From: a virus
Strand: one strand, 5' to 3'
IMG/VR virus record: IMGVR_UViG_3300042484_001584
Location: 1-36,767 of that record
Length of the DNA: 36,767 bases
Numbering within the stretch: position 1 is the first letter of the stretch; each line of letters opens with the position of its first letter. This document shows, one piece after another, positions 1 to 7,750 of this stretch. Both the position numbers and the translations under genes were made by a program. The notes beneath the pieces are model-generated. The model did not search any database and had not been told where the DNA came from. It was given only the letters and a program-made list of their open reading frames with translations.

Positions 1-738
1 AAACCTAGCGTTCAAGATCATCTTGAGAATCAACTGCGAGAGTTGTTGAGCGATCTTGCGGTTAAAGTTGATGAGTTTGTTGAGACTCGTGGCAAAGCAT
101 CGTTTAACGCATACGATTGGCTTCAATCATTTAATGTTAAGCACCAACACGCAAAGAGTATTGCTGACTACTTTGAAAAGAATTTGTTGAATGAACTTCG
201 TGGTGCTGAATCTGGTGAATGTGAGCAGCTAGTTGAAGCATACTCGTTCTTAAAGAAAGCTGAACTGAAAAAGTTTATTGCATTTGTTGAAAGCATCGTT
301 GAAGAGTCTCGCAAGTGGAGTGATGTTGCAAAACAGATCTCATTGAACAATCGTGCACCACGAGCAAAGAAGCCAAAGTCGCCATTAAAGCAAGTTGCAA
401 AATTAAAGTATCTCAAAGAGCACGAAGGACTCAAGAGTATTCCACCAACACAGATTTGTGGTGCAACACAACTATGGATCTATAACACAAAGTATAGAAC
501 ACTGGGTGTGTACATCTGTAACAATGCACATGGATTTTCTGTGAAAGGATGCACAATCTTAAACTATGACGCAACAGAATCAATTGCTAAGAAATTGAGA
601 AAGCCAGACGAAGTTCTTCCAAAAGTTCTTGAGTCTGGAAAAGTTGCACTGCGAAAAATACTTCCAAACGTTCGATCTAAGGAAAAGAAATTGACTGGAA
701 GAATTAACGGAGATACAATACTCCTTAAAGTAGTCTAA
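1..738 (+). CDS. Conserved phage protein, 5' end outside window
   Basis: The reading frame is open from base 1, so the true start lies upstream; only the C-terminal ~245 residues are seen. The N-terminal half is helical and charged with a Lys-rich linker. The C-terminal half is a beta-rich domain with the segments LWIYNTKYRTLGVY and VKGCTILNYD, ending GRINGDTILLKVV. I associate this C-terminal pattern with uncharacterised proteins of T4-like phages but know no function. It ends one base before the exonuclease I gene, so the two are probably co-transcribed and translationally linked. Confidence 0.8.
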   Translation, partial: KPSVQDHLENQLRELLSDLAVKVDEFVETRGKASFNAYDWLQSFNVKHQHAKSIADYFEKNLLNELRGAESGECEQLVEAYSFLKKAELKKFIAFVESIVEESRKWSDVAKQISLNNRAPRAKKPKSPLKQVAKLKYLKEHEGLKSIPPTQICGATQLWIYNTKYRTLGVYICNNAHGFSVKGCTILNYDATESIAKKLRKPDEVLPKVLESGKVALRKILPNVRSKEKKLTGRINGDTILLKVV

Positions 739-739
739 C

Positions 740-2131
740 ATGAATACAATATTTTTTGATCTCGAAACAACAGACTTAAATTCTATCGGACAGATTCTCA
801 ACTATGCATTTGTTGAAGTTGATGCTGACTGGAACATCAAATCAATGCTGAGAGACAAAATCAAAATCTCTCGCACACAGTTGCCTTCACCTGGTGCAAT
901 CTTAGCAACTCGCACTGATATATTTGAACACAACAAAGAAGCAAAAGATCCAGAGCATATTGCATTAGCAAAGATACAAAAATATGTTTCTGATATTGTT
1001 GAATGGCAAGAAACTCGCCTTGTTGGTTTCAACTCAAACAAGTTTGACGTTCCGTACATTCGCACAAGCATGATCAGAAACGGATTGAACCCTTATTTTG
1101 GGGGTTCAATCAAGTATGGTGATGTGCTGCACGTTGTACGAAGACTTGCGTGTGACAACGTAGAATTTTTAAGCAAGCTCGAAAAGAGAGAAGATGGTCG
1201 ACCAATCTTTCGTCTTGAGTCAGTTACGAAAGCACTTGGTCTTTTAGATCCATCAGAGATTCAAGCACACGAATCGTTGTCTGATGTCATGCTCACGATT
1301 AAGCTCGCAAAGTATCTTGCAGAGAACTACGGCATCGATGTTAGAACATACAGCTCATACGAGATTCAACACAATCGTTTTGATGTTGTCAAAGTGTTTC
1401 CATACACTGATGAGAAAGGTCAGAAAGTGTCTGACGAGTATTGCTACTTTGCTGTACTTGAACAGAACAAAACACAATCACTCTTGATCAATCTCAAAAA
1501 GTTTGAAGAAGGTGCACACAAAGGTGCTGTATCGTGGTACAACAAAAACACATCAGCACTTTACGTTCAAGAGTATTTGAAATCTGACGATCTGAGAAAG
1601 AGAGCAGACGCAGCACGAGAAGCACTGTCAGACATCAATCTCCAAAACTTCTGGCCACCAAAGAATTGTGACGTTGAGCAATTTATCTTCATGATGCCAA
1701 TTGGACAGATCTCTGCACTCTACGATGCTGTGTGGCGACGTGATCTCTACTTAATCAAAGAGACGCAAAGCAAGTATGCAAGTCAGCTGTATTTGCGTTT
1801 CTTATGCAATACAGCAGATCTTGATCAAGTTGAAAAACAACTTAGAGAGTATGCCGTATATCGCTACGGCGGAAAATTAAAAACTGACAAAGAAAATTTT
1901 GATGTGTCGTATCAACCTGGCGTCTATAGCGAGAGCTTTCATCCAACGTATAATGAATTGATTGCACAGATTGATGAGCTTGCAAAGGTTCCAGAGAATG
2001 CTCACATCATGGCACAACTCAAAACGTTTTACGAGACGAGTTCGATTGCTTCAGTTGCTGGAACTGAACTTCGTGCAATCAACAGGAGCAAAGATGTCAT
2101 ACAAGAAAACGATTTATGTCACAGTCGATAA
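740..2131 (+). CDS. sbcB: Exonuclease I (SbcB-like, DEDDh 3'-5' ssDNA exonuclease)
   Basis: The product is 463 aa, close to the ~475 aa of E. coli ExoI. The exonuclease motifs are in order: Exo I FFDLETT (D7, E9), a PSPGAILATRTDIFEH segment like ExoI's PQPGAVL region, Exo II GFNSNKFDVPYIR, then DGRPIFRLESVTKALGL and AHESLSDVMLTIKLAK with the Exo III His and Asp. The C-terminal half matches in length the SH3-like and helical domains of ExoI. ExoI degrades single-stranded DNA 3'-5' in recombination and mismatch repair. A complete ExoI rather than only a DnaQ domain is unusual for a phage. The start ATG follows the previous stop directly. Confidence 0.85.
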   Translation: MNTIFFDLETTDLNSIGQILNYAFVEVDADWNIKSMLRDKIKISRTQLPSPGAILATRTDIFEHNKEAKDPEHIALAKIQKYVSDIVEWQETRLVGFNSNKFDVPYIRTSMIRNGLNPYFGGSIKYGDVLHVVRRLACDNVEFLSKLEKREDGRPIFRLESVTKALGLLDPSEIQAHESLSDVMLTIKLAKYLAENYGIDVRTYSSYEIQHNRFDVVKVFPYTDEKGQKVSDEYCYFAVLEQNKTQSLLINLKKFEEGAHKGAVSWYNKNTSALYVQEYLKSDDLRKRADAAREALSDINLQNFWPPKNCDVEQFIFMMPIGQISALYDAVWRRDLYLIKETQSKYASQLYLRFLCNTADLDQVEKQLREYAVYRYGGKLKTDKENFDVSYQPGVYSESFHPTYNELIAQIDELAKVPENAHIMAQLKTFYETSSIASVAGTELRAINRSKDVIQENDLCHSR

Positions 2132-2273
2132 TGAACACGCAGCAACGATAACAGTAGATGTAGAAGACAAGTATGCAACAGAAATCGGTACAACCTGTGA
2201 AATTGGTGACGAGCTTGATAAGTTCCTCACTGAACTTATTAAGAAGAATTCTCTTCAGAAGAGCCTCCAGTGA
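2094..2273 (+). CDS. Small hypothetical protein
   Basis: A 59-residue acidic protein starting MSYKKTIYVTVDNEHAAT. The ATG is preceded by AGGAG seven bases upstream, which fixes the start inside the last 38 bases of the exonuclease gene. The N-terminal half alternates hydrophobic and polar residues (beta strands) and the C-terminal half is a predicted helix (DELDKFLTELIKKN). I recognise no family. It lies in a run of small overlapping genes that continues to 3120. Confidence 0.65.
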   Translation: MSYKKTIYVTVDNEHAATITVDVEDKYATEIGTTCEIGDELDKFLTELIKKNSLQKSLQ

Positions 2274-2274
2274 A

Positions 2275-2520
2275 ATGCCACATAGAAGAACAAATCTACT
2301 CAGTAAGGTTGACTTCATCATCGACACACTAGAGATGACAAAGCTCGACATTGTGTATATGGAAAAATTGAAGATGCCAATGACGCCAGATGAGCGCATT
2401 TACTTCACACAACAAATAGATCGAATTAACAGCACAATTCTTGTTCTCATATGGATGCGCCACAACATCGAGAACAATCAAAAGTTTTGGAAGAAGTTTT
2501 TACATTGGGGTAATATATGA
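2275..2520 (+). CDS. Small hypothetical protein
   Basis: An 81-residue protein beginning MPHRRTNLLSKVDF, largely helical, with a C-terminal aromatic and basic patch (NQKFWKKFLHWGNI). The start is the ATG one base after the preceding stop; the frame stays open further upstream but those starts would lie deep in the previous gene. The final TGA overlaps the next gene's ATG (ATGA). Function unknown. Confidence 0.65.
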   Translation: MPHRRTNLLSKVDFIIDTLEMTKLDIVYMEKLKMPMTPDERIYFTQQIDRINSTILVLIWMRHNIENNQKFWKKFLHWGNI

Positions 2521-2750
2521 GCTTTATCATTACGTGCATTTGTGTTGCGTTTGCGTTCTTTCTTGGGAGAACATCTGCAAGAGTTGAAACCGCATTGTCA
2601 TTCAAAGATCAACTCCTGATATTGGTTACAGTCATCATCAAAGTAGATCAGTTACTCGCATTCTCTGGCAAGAGTATTAAAGACTTGAGCGCCCGAGAAG
2701 TTATTGAAAAAGTACAACAACAGTTGGATCTGATGAACGATGGTAAGTGA
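2517..2750 (+). CDS. Small membrane-anchored protein
   Basis: A 77-residue protein with one hydrophobic N-terminal segment (residues ~2-17, FIITCICVAFAFFLG) followed by a soluble helical part ending LDLMNDGK. This suggests an inner-membrane anchor with a short cytoplasmic or periplasmic tail. It is coupled to its neighbours by overlaps at both ends (ATGA upstream, 11 bases downstream). No family recognised. Confidence 0.65.
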   Translation: MSFIITCICVAFAFFLGRTSARVETALSFKDQLLILVTVIIKVDQLLAFSGKSIKDLSAREVIEKVQQQLDLMNDGK

Positions 2751-2865
2751 AGTATTATTAATTATCACACTTTTTGTGGTGCCAATACCACTATTTCTTT
2801 TTGCATATCATCTTGGCTACAATCGTGCTATTGAGGATATGAAGAAAATTCGTTTTAGGAAATAA
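2740..2865 (+). CDS. Tiny single-pass membrane protein
   Basis: A 41-residue frame beginning MVSEVLLIITLFVVPIPLF. Residues 4-23 form one hydrophobic segment, followed by a short basic tail (MKKIRFRK) that would be cytoplasmic by the positive-inside rule. It starts inside the last codons of the preceding gene and ends three bases before the next ATG. That perfect fit in the gap between two membrane proteins supports it being real. Function unknown. Confidence 0.55.
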   Translation: MVSEVLLIITLFVVPIPLFLFAYHLGYNRAIEDMKKIRFRK

Positions 2866-2868
2866 TAT

Positions 2869-3120
2869 ATGGACGCATTTGTTATCATGCTTGTCGCAGT
2901 TTTTAATTTTTTTCTTGGCTCCTGTGTTGCTTACGCCATAAGTCTGCGACGACAGGACAAGAAGGAAGACGCCAATGAAAAAGAAATTTATTGTAACGGG
3001 TTTGAAGACGGCATATATTATACCATAGATGAATACAACCCAGAGCTGTTCAAACCTGAGATTGCTGAGATGCGATACAGAGAGTACAAAGCAATCAAGT
3101 ATGGACCAGAGAGGCATTAA
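2869..3120 (+). CDS. Small membrane-anchored protein
   Basis: An 83-residue protein with an N-terminal transmembrane segment (residues ~3-24), a basic and charged stretch (RRQDKKEDANEKE) and a Tyr/Glu-rich soluble domain (GFEDGIYYTIDEYNPELF). Together with the two preceding genes it forms a cluster of three consecutive small membrane proteins. T4-like phages often carry such clusters among poorly characterised early genes, so a role at the host membrane is possible but is inference. Confidence 0.65.
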   Translation: MDAFVIMLVAVFNFFLGSCVAYAISLRRQDKKEDANEKEIYCNGFEDGIYYTIDEYNPELFKPEIAEMRYREYKAIKYGPERH

Positions 3121-3123
3121 ACT

Positions 3124-4314
3124 ATGAGTACACAACAAACTGAACAAGAAACAACACAGCAGAAGCCTTGGCAAAAGGGCTTCGATTTAACACACATCAA
3201 CACTATCAAAGAAAACTTTGTACGTTACAACACGTTTGCATTCTCACCATTTGCACAATGGAATGGTCCAAAGATTGCAGACTCGTTATCAAAAGAACGT
3301 CTCGTTCAAATCGATGGTGCCGGCTACATCGATACTCACGTTGCTAAAACGAGCACGAACATCGTTATGTACTACGATGTGATTATCGGCAAGAGATTGC
3401 GTGGTGATCGAATCATCAACGCTGTTGGTCTTGCTGACACTGGTTCTGTCGATGTCATGGTCAATGCACTGAACGAATTGACAACACGAGACACAACACA
3501 ATCAACATGGGCATATATTTGGGAAGAAGATGAAACACAGCGTAAGATTATCACTCGTGCAGGGTTTAAGAAAGTTGGCATCAAAGTTACGACGTTCTCA
3601 GAAATCTACGGCATCTATTTCAAAGATGCAGTTGACGCACCAACAGCACGAAAGCATCCATATGTTGATCCGGCAGAACAACTTTCACTTGTTAAGCTAA
3701 AGACGCCTGAACTCACAAAGTTGTGTGACAAGATTGCAAAGAAACTTGATGCACTTGATGTTGAGTATGCAAACCATTACTCAAAGCACAACAAAGGTCG
3801 TGCATGGTCTGCAATCTCACTTCGAGGGTTTTCGTCTGATCCATCATTCATCTCTAAGCCAGTGTGCATGGGTGAAGCATGGAACAAAGAACACGCTAAC
3901 GAATCGTTTGCACTTCAAGATACTGAGATGCGAGCAGCGTTTCCTGAAGTTGAAGAAGTTGTCAAGCTACTTGGCATTGGCACACAAGAGCGCATTCGTT
4001 TCATGCGACTTGCTCCTGGTGGGGGTGAACTCACTCGTCATACAGATCAAGTTGAGCCAGATGCTGGCGTAACAGACGGCACGTTGATGCGCATTCATTT
4101 GCCGATCAAAACAAATCCTAAAGTAGACTTTACTGTTTGGGACTACAGGGGACAAGAGCGCACAGTAAACATGAGTAGGGGAGAACTGTGGTATCTTGAT
4201 ATACGCAAGCCACACAGAGCGATAAATGGTGGTGAAGAAGAGCGTATACACCTTGTAATTGATATTGGAGCTACAGATGAGCTTAAATCTCTCCTCCCAG
4301 ACGAAGTTGAATAG
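3124..4314 (+). CDS. GNAT-like / 2-oxoglutarate-Fe(II) oxygenase fusion
   Basis: The product is 396 aa. The N-terminal ~180 residues resemble an acetyltransferase fold and end with the GNAT-like segment RAGFKKVGIKV followed by a beta strand. The C-terminal ~190 residues have the layout of an Asp/Asn beta-hydroxylase-type dioxygenase: RHTDQ (iron ligands near H306 and D308), MRIHLPI, WYLDIRKPHRAINGG (distal ligand near H364) and ERIHLVID, whose Arg would bind 2-oxoglutarate. The two-domain arrangement and the GNAT-like gene just downstream suggest a linked modification function; the substrate is unknown. The last 38 bases overlap that next gene. Confidence 0.7.
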   Translation: MSTQQTEQETTQQKPWQKGFDLTHINTIKENFVRYNTFAFSPFAQWNGPKIADSLSKERLVQIDGAGYIDTHVAKTSTNIVMYYDVIIGKRLRGDRIINAVGLADTGSVDVMVNALNELTTRDTTQSTWAYIWEEDETQRKIITRAGFKKVGIKVTTFSEIYGIYFKDAVDAPTARKHPYVDPAEQLSLVKLKTPELTKLCDKIAKKLDALDVEYANHYSKHNKGRAWSAISLRGFSSDPSFISKPVCMGEAWNKEHANESFALQDTEMRAAFPEVEEVVKLLGIGTQERIRFMRLAPGGGELTRHTDQVEPDAGVTDGTLMRIHLPIKTNPKVDFTVWDYRGQERTVNMSRGELWYLDIRKPHRAINGGEEERIHLVIDIGATDELKSLLPDEVE

Positions 4315-4747
4315 AGCGACACTTGATCAGCTAGACGAGATCTTTGGTCACTTTTATAACTGTCGTGAGTGGTTTCCTCACATACGAAAAGATTATGTTG
4401 AGAGAAACATTCGTGCAGGTAACGTCATATACGATAGTGGCATCATAATCATCTTTAATCAGTACAAACGTCGCCAGCGCATTGGCAACGTTGAAGCGAT
4501 TAGAGGTGATTTTATTTTGCATCAAATATTGAATCCGTATCGCAATACAGACAGGCGAATAGATGCATCAGAGATTATCAAACGTTTTTGTGTTGAATGT
4601 AGAACTAATGTTTACTTGTCTGTTCGTGAAGAAAATGAGCGAGCGTGCCACTTTTATTTGAAAAATGGATTTGAACAAGTTGGAAGAACTGCTTGGATGA
4701 ACGGCACTCTTCCAGGTTTGGTGTTTGTCCACAAAGCCAACAAGTAG
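4277..4747 (+). CDS. GNAT-like N-acetyltransferase family protein
   Basis: A 156-residue protein. The clearest part is the C-terminal LSVREENERACHFYLKNGFEQVGR, which matches the conserved GNAT motif in which residues after the beta bulge precede 'A..FY...GF'. The acetyl-CoA-binding Q/RxxGxG/A loop is not obvious, so catalytic activity is uncertain. The start at 4277 is chosen because GGAG lies seven bases upstream; a TTG at 4259 is in frame but lacks a good site. It overlaps the upstream fusion gene, whose N-terminal half has the same apparent fold. Confidence 0.65.
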   Translation: MSLNLSSQTKLNRATLDQLDEIFGHFYNCREWFPHIRKDYVERNIRAGNVIYDSGIIIIFNQYKRRQRIGNVEAIRGDFILHQILNPYRNTDRRIDASEIIKRFCVECRTNVYLSVREENERACHFYLKNGFEQVGRTAWMNGTLPGLVFVHKANK

Positions 4748-4751
4748 TCCT

Positions 4752-5393
4752 ATGAATGCGCCTAAAAAATATTTTGTATATTTGATAGGTGAGTGCATCG
4801 ACACTGGTTACATTGGAGTAACTTGCAACAAACTGCAACGATGGAAAGCACACTTGCGTTCAACATATCCTGTTGGTGAATATATCAGAAATAACAACCT
4901 TGAGTTTTCTGATGACACTATGAAAACTTTGTATGAGGGCACATCGCAAGATTGTTTTCATGTAGAAGTGTCGTTGCGACCAACAGACTACATGGGATTA
5001 AATGTTGCTTCAGGTGGTCAAGGAGGATACACGACATACTCACCAGAGCGAAACAGAAAAATCTCTCAAGCACTGAAGGGACAAAAAGTGACTTGGGGTG
5101 ATAAAGTCAGTCAAACTAAGAAACAACTTGGAATAGCAATTGGAGATAAAAATCCAAAAGCTAAGAAATGGAAATTTACAGCACCATCTGGTGAGCAACA
5201 CATCGTTGTTGGAAGCAAACAACAATTCTGCGATAATCACAGTCTATTAGCTTCATGTTTGGTTTATCATTTGGGTACATTTGTTCCACCAATATCCAAA
5301 ACAAGTGGTCGTGGAGGATTTAGAAGTAAGAACAAAAATTCTTTACACAGGCGTTTGAATAGTGTAGGATGGATGTTAGAGACAATAAACTAG
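4752..5393 (+). CDS. GIY-YIG homing endonuclease (free-standing, Seg-like)
   Basis: A 213-residue protein. Residues ~6-95 form a GIY-YIG domain: YFVYLIGE and GYIGVT for the two hallmark tripeptide regions, the catalytic-type Arg in RWKAHL, and the metal-binding Glu in VEVSLRP followed by GLNVASGG. After it come a NUMOD3-like DNA-binding repeat (NRKISQALKGQ) and a NUMOD1-like helix-turn-helix region (GSKQQFCDNH). This matches T4 Seg-type mobile endonucleases. It sits between two host-phage genes and its last 25 bases overlap the start of RNase H, consistent with a later insertion. Confidence 0.85.
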   Translation: MNAPKKYFVYLIGECIDTGYIGVTCNKLQRWKAHLRSTYPVGEYIRNNNLEFSDDTMKTLYEGTSQDCFHVEVSLRPTDYMGLNVASGGQGGYTTYSPERNRKISQALKGQKVTWGDKVSQTKKQLGIAIGDKNPKAKKWKFTAPSGEQHIVVGSKQQFCDNHSLLASCLVYHLGTFVPPISKTSGRGGFRSKNKNSLHRRLNSVGWMLETIN

Positions 5394-6292
5394 CAGGGGG
5401 CCTTATTATACTCATTGACTTTAACCAAACTCTGATTTCAAACCTGATGTCCCAGATCAGTTCTAATCCCACTGCCCAGTTGTCTGAAGATCTTATTCGA
5501 CACATGGTACTGTCGTCTATTCTTTCATACAAGAAAAAGTTTGCTGACAAGTATGGTGAGATGGTGTTCTGCGCTGACGACAGAAAATACTGGCGCCGTG
5601 AAGTTTTCCCATACTACAAAGCAAATCGCAAGAAAGCTCGTGATGCATCAAAGCACGACTGGAATCTTATCTTCACCACTCTCAACAAGATTCGTGATGA
5701 GATCAAAGAAAAGTTCCCATACAAAGTAATTCAAGTTGATGGTGCAGAAGCAGATGACATCATTGGCACAATGGTGCGATATACACAGACACACAACTTG
5801 AGCACTGGCACACTTGACCCACAACCAGAAGATGTGCTGATCATCTCTGGCGACAAAGACTTCGTGCAATTGCAGAAGTATTCTAATGTGAAACAGTTTT
5901 CACCAATGATGAAAAAGTTTCTGACTACTGATAACCCACAGCACACGTTGCTTGAGCATATCATCACTGGTGATTCTGGCGACGGTGTTCCAAACTTCTT
6001 GTCGAATGATTCAGTATTCGTAACAGAAGGTGCTCGACAGAAGCCAATACGTAAAGACAAGCTCGCAGAGTGGGTTGCTATTGGCGATCCTGAAAAGTTT
6101 TGCGATGAAGTTATGTTGAGAAACTTCAGAAGGAATCAGATGCTCATCGATTTGGATCAAACGCCTGTAGAAATCCAACAGAAAATTGTTGAATCGTATC
6201 AAAAAGGTCCATCAGGTGACAGACGGAATTTACTAAATTACTTTGTAGAGAATAGGCTTAAATACTTATTAGAAAGTATTTCTGAGTTTTGA
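5369..6292 (+). CDS. rnh: T4-type RNase H (5'-3' exonuclease, FEN-1 family)
   Basis: A 307-residue protein, the same length class as T4 RNase H (305 aa), with clear similarity along its length: LIDFNQT, LIRHMVLSS, YWRREVFPYYKANR, VDGAEADDIIG, LIISGDKDFVQLQKY, GDSGDGVPN, and the C-terminus LLESISEF (T4: LTNSINEF). The acidic residues bind the two metal ions. It removes RNA primers from lagging-strand fragments together with gp32. The only ATG before the first motif lies inside the end of the homing endonuclease gene. In T4 rnh is near genes 33-59-32, whereas here it is about 9 kb away. Confidence 0.9.
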   Translation: MDVRDNKLAGGLIILIDFNQTLISNLMSQISSNPTAQLSEDLIRHMVLSSILSYKKKFADKYGEMVFCADDRKYWRREVFPYYKANRKKARDASKHDWNLIFTTLNKIRDEIKEKFPYKVIQVDGAEADDIIGTMVRYTQTHNLSTGTLDPQPEDVLIISGDKDFVQLQKYSNVKQFSPMMKKFLTTDNPQHTLLEHIITGDSGDGVPNFLSNDSVFVTEGARQKPIRKDKLAEWVAIGDPEKFCDEVMLRNFRRNQMLIDLDQTPVEIQQKIVESYQKGPSGDRRNLLNYFVENRLKYLLESISEF

Positions 6293-6301
6293 GGAAAGAG
6301 T

Positions 6302-6805
6302 ATGTCGTCATTGAGCATAGCTGAGATTGTTGGAAAGTTGAAGTCTGCAAAGACCAAGACTGAACGAGTTGAGATCTTGAAGCAGAATGATTGTGCAGCC
6401 CTTCGTGGCATTATTAGAATGAATTTTGATGAGTCGCTTGTACTAGCACTACCCAACGGTAGACCGCCATTTAAGCAAGCTACTGTGCCAGACGGTTTTG
6501 GAAAGACAACGTTGAAAGCGTCTGCAAAAGGATGGTATGTGTTCATTGAAGCACTGTCGCCAAACCTCAAGCAAAGCAAGCGTGAGTCTATTTTTATACA
6601 ACTATTAGAGAGTTTAGACAAAAGCGAATCTGAAATACTTGTTCAAGCCAAAGACAGAAAGCTCGACCTTGGTTTGACAAAGAAAGCGATCAACGAAGTA
6701 TTTCCGGGGCTGATAAAGTCTGAAGGTAGTAAAGATGGCAGCAAAAAAGAGTCAACAAAAAGCGTTACCCGCACCACAGCAAGCGCCGATACGAGCACTC
6801 GTTAA
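6302..6805 (+). CDS. Conserved T4-like phage protein (DUF6433-like)
   Basis: A 167-residue protein with an N-terminal helical repeat (IVGKLKSAKTKTERVEILKQND), a middle segment LVLALPNGRPPFKQATVPDGF, and a C-terminal low-complexity Ser/Lys/Thr tail. The order helix, 'LP.G.PPF', 'P.GF..T.L' matches a family of small proteins in marine T4-like phages that I recall as DUF6433; the assignment is from memory. GAGGAAAGAG lies just upstream of the ATG. Its last 71 bases overlap the next gene in another frame, so the tail is shared coding DNA. Confidence 0.7.
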   Translation: MSSLSIAEIVGKLKSAKTKTERVEILKQNDCAALRGIIRMNFDESLVLALPNGRPPFKQATVPDGFGKTTLKASAKGWYVFIEALSPNLKQSKRESIFIQLLESLDKSESEILVQAKDRKLDLGLTKKAINEVFPGLIKSEGSKDGSKKESTKSVTRTTASADTSTR

Positions 6806-7004
6806 GGTGTATGAAGTTGTGTTGACCTTTGACACGAACAAGCCAAACGAACAAATTGAAGAAGAAACAACTCTGTTAATAGAAAAAATTAACGAACTTT
6901 TAGCAAAGCATATTAAAGATTCTCTTCCACAAATCTTCAAAGATAAGCAGAAGAAGACAAAGATTGCTATTGTTCCAATAAAGCCAGAAGATTTAGAAGA
7001 CTAA
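6735..7004 (+). CDS. Small hypothetical protein
   Basis: An 89-residue protein with a Lys/Gln/Pro/Ala-rich N-terminal tail, a strand (VKVYEVVLTFD) and an amphipathic helix (EETTLLIEKINELLAKHIKD), ending in a strand plus acidic tail (KIAIVPIKPEDLED). GAAGG ten bases before the ATG supports the start despite the long overlap with the upstream gene. Family and function not recognised. Confidence 0.65.
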   Translation: MAAKKSQQKALPAPQQAPIRALVKVYEVVLTFDTNKPNEQIEEETTLLIEKINELLAKHIKDSLPQIFKDKQKKTKIAIVPIKPEDLED

Positions 7005-7028
7005 TTCGATCAAGATTAAGCACCACCA

Positions 7029-7052
7029 TTGTCTAAATAAAAGTTTAGACAA
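7029..7052 (+). other. Stem-loop in intergenic gap
   Basis: A perfect 9-bp inverted repeat, TTGTCTAAA and TTTAGACAA, encloses a 6-base loop. It lies in the 57-base gap before the gene at 7062. No U-run follows it, so it may be a weak terminator, an mRNA-end stabiliser or an operator. The left arm contains CTAAATA, a late-promoter-like motif discussed in the findings. Confidence 0.5.
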
Positions 7053-7061
7053 AACGGTGTT

Positions 7062-7730
7062 ATGCTGAAACTCATTTCCATAATTTTCAAAGTCGCTCGT
7101 TACATCACCTCAGTAACGTTTTATACATTGGCTACACTTGTCATTCTTGCGTTTGTAATTCAGCCAAGTCTTGTACTTAATAGTGGAAAGTCTAATCCCG
7201 TCACAGCATCAGATCGTGCTATGATTCACGAGTTGTTTCCTAACTCAAGTTGGAATGATCTTGAGCCTTGTGGTCTTCATTTCGATGAGCAGAAAGAATT
7301 CAACACAGCACTTCAATGTGTAAATCAAAAAGTATGGCCACAATCGCCAATCACTAAAGAAGAATTCACACACATACCTCGCTGTTTTATTGTAAAAGCA
7401 AAATCGCCTGATGTATTTACAAGTCCAAAAGCTGGCTTTAACTTCTGGCCTATATTTGAACTTACGCCACGTGGCGTTGCAACTGGTGCAGTTGTTGGTG
7501 TATATCAGCCCCACACTCGCACAGTGTATATTGTAGAAAACGTAGACGCAGCTATGGTGTATCGTCACGAACTACAGCACTATTTCTTACACATTCATAA
7601 CCCTGAGACTGGCGGCGGTGGGCATTTTCAAGAGATTTGGAAACAATGTGAGCCCCCATACTATACGCCATCGGAGCAGGTAACAAAGAATTTACCAACT
7701 CCGACAGCTACAGAGACTCCAAGTGAGTAG
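7062..7730 (+). CDS. Membrane-anchored HExxH (zinc metalloprotease-like) protein
   Basis: A 222-residue protein. Residues ~12-38 form a hydrophobic segment (signal anchor). The rest is probably extracytoplasmic and holds three cysteines (GLHFD region, ALQCVNQ, RCFIV). A zinc-binding HELQH motif lies near residues 169-173, followed by a Gly-rich segment with another His (GGGGHF) that could be the third ligand. The C-terminus is Thr/Pro-rich. This looks like a minimal zincin acting at the cell envelope; substrate unknown. The stop codon lies inside the bidirectional terminator. Confidence 0.6.
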   Translation: MLKLISIIFKVARYITSVTFYTLATLVILAFVIQPSLVLNSGKSNPVTASDRAMIHELFPNSSWNDLEPCGLHFDEQKEFNTALQCVNQKVWPQSPITKEEFTHIPRCFIVKAKSPDVFTSPKAGFNFWPIFELTPRGVATGAVVGVYQPHTRTVYIVENVDAAMVYRHELQHYFLHIHNPETGGGGHFQEIWKQCEPPYYTPSEQVTKNLPTPTATETPSE

Positions 7731-7750
7731 TTAAGTAATTCTTAACTACT
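7726..7750. terminator. Bidirectional stem-loop terminator between convergent genes
   Basis: AGTAGTTAAG and CTTAACTACT form a perfect 10-bp stem around a 5-base loop. The palindrome contains the TAG of the plus-strand gene (7728-7730) and most of the TAG of the minus-strand gene (7746-7748). Its symmetry and its place between convergent genes make a two-way terminator the simplest reading. The stem is AT-rich and no long U-run follows. Confidence 0.6.

Noticed and set aside
6302-7004. Programmed frameshift joining the two genes that overlap by 71 bases.
   Set aside because: The second gene has its own ATG with GAAGG upstream, and no slippery heptamer with a structure was seen.
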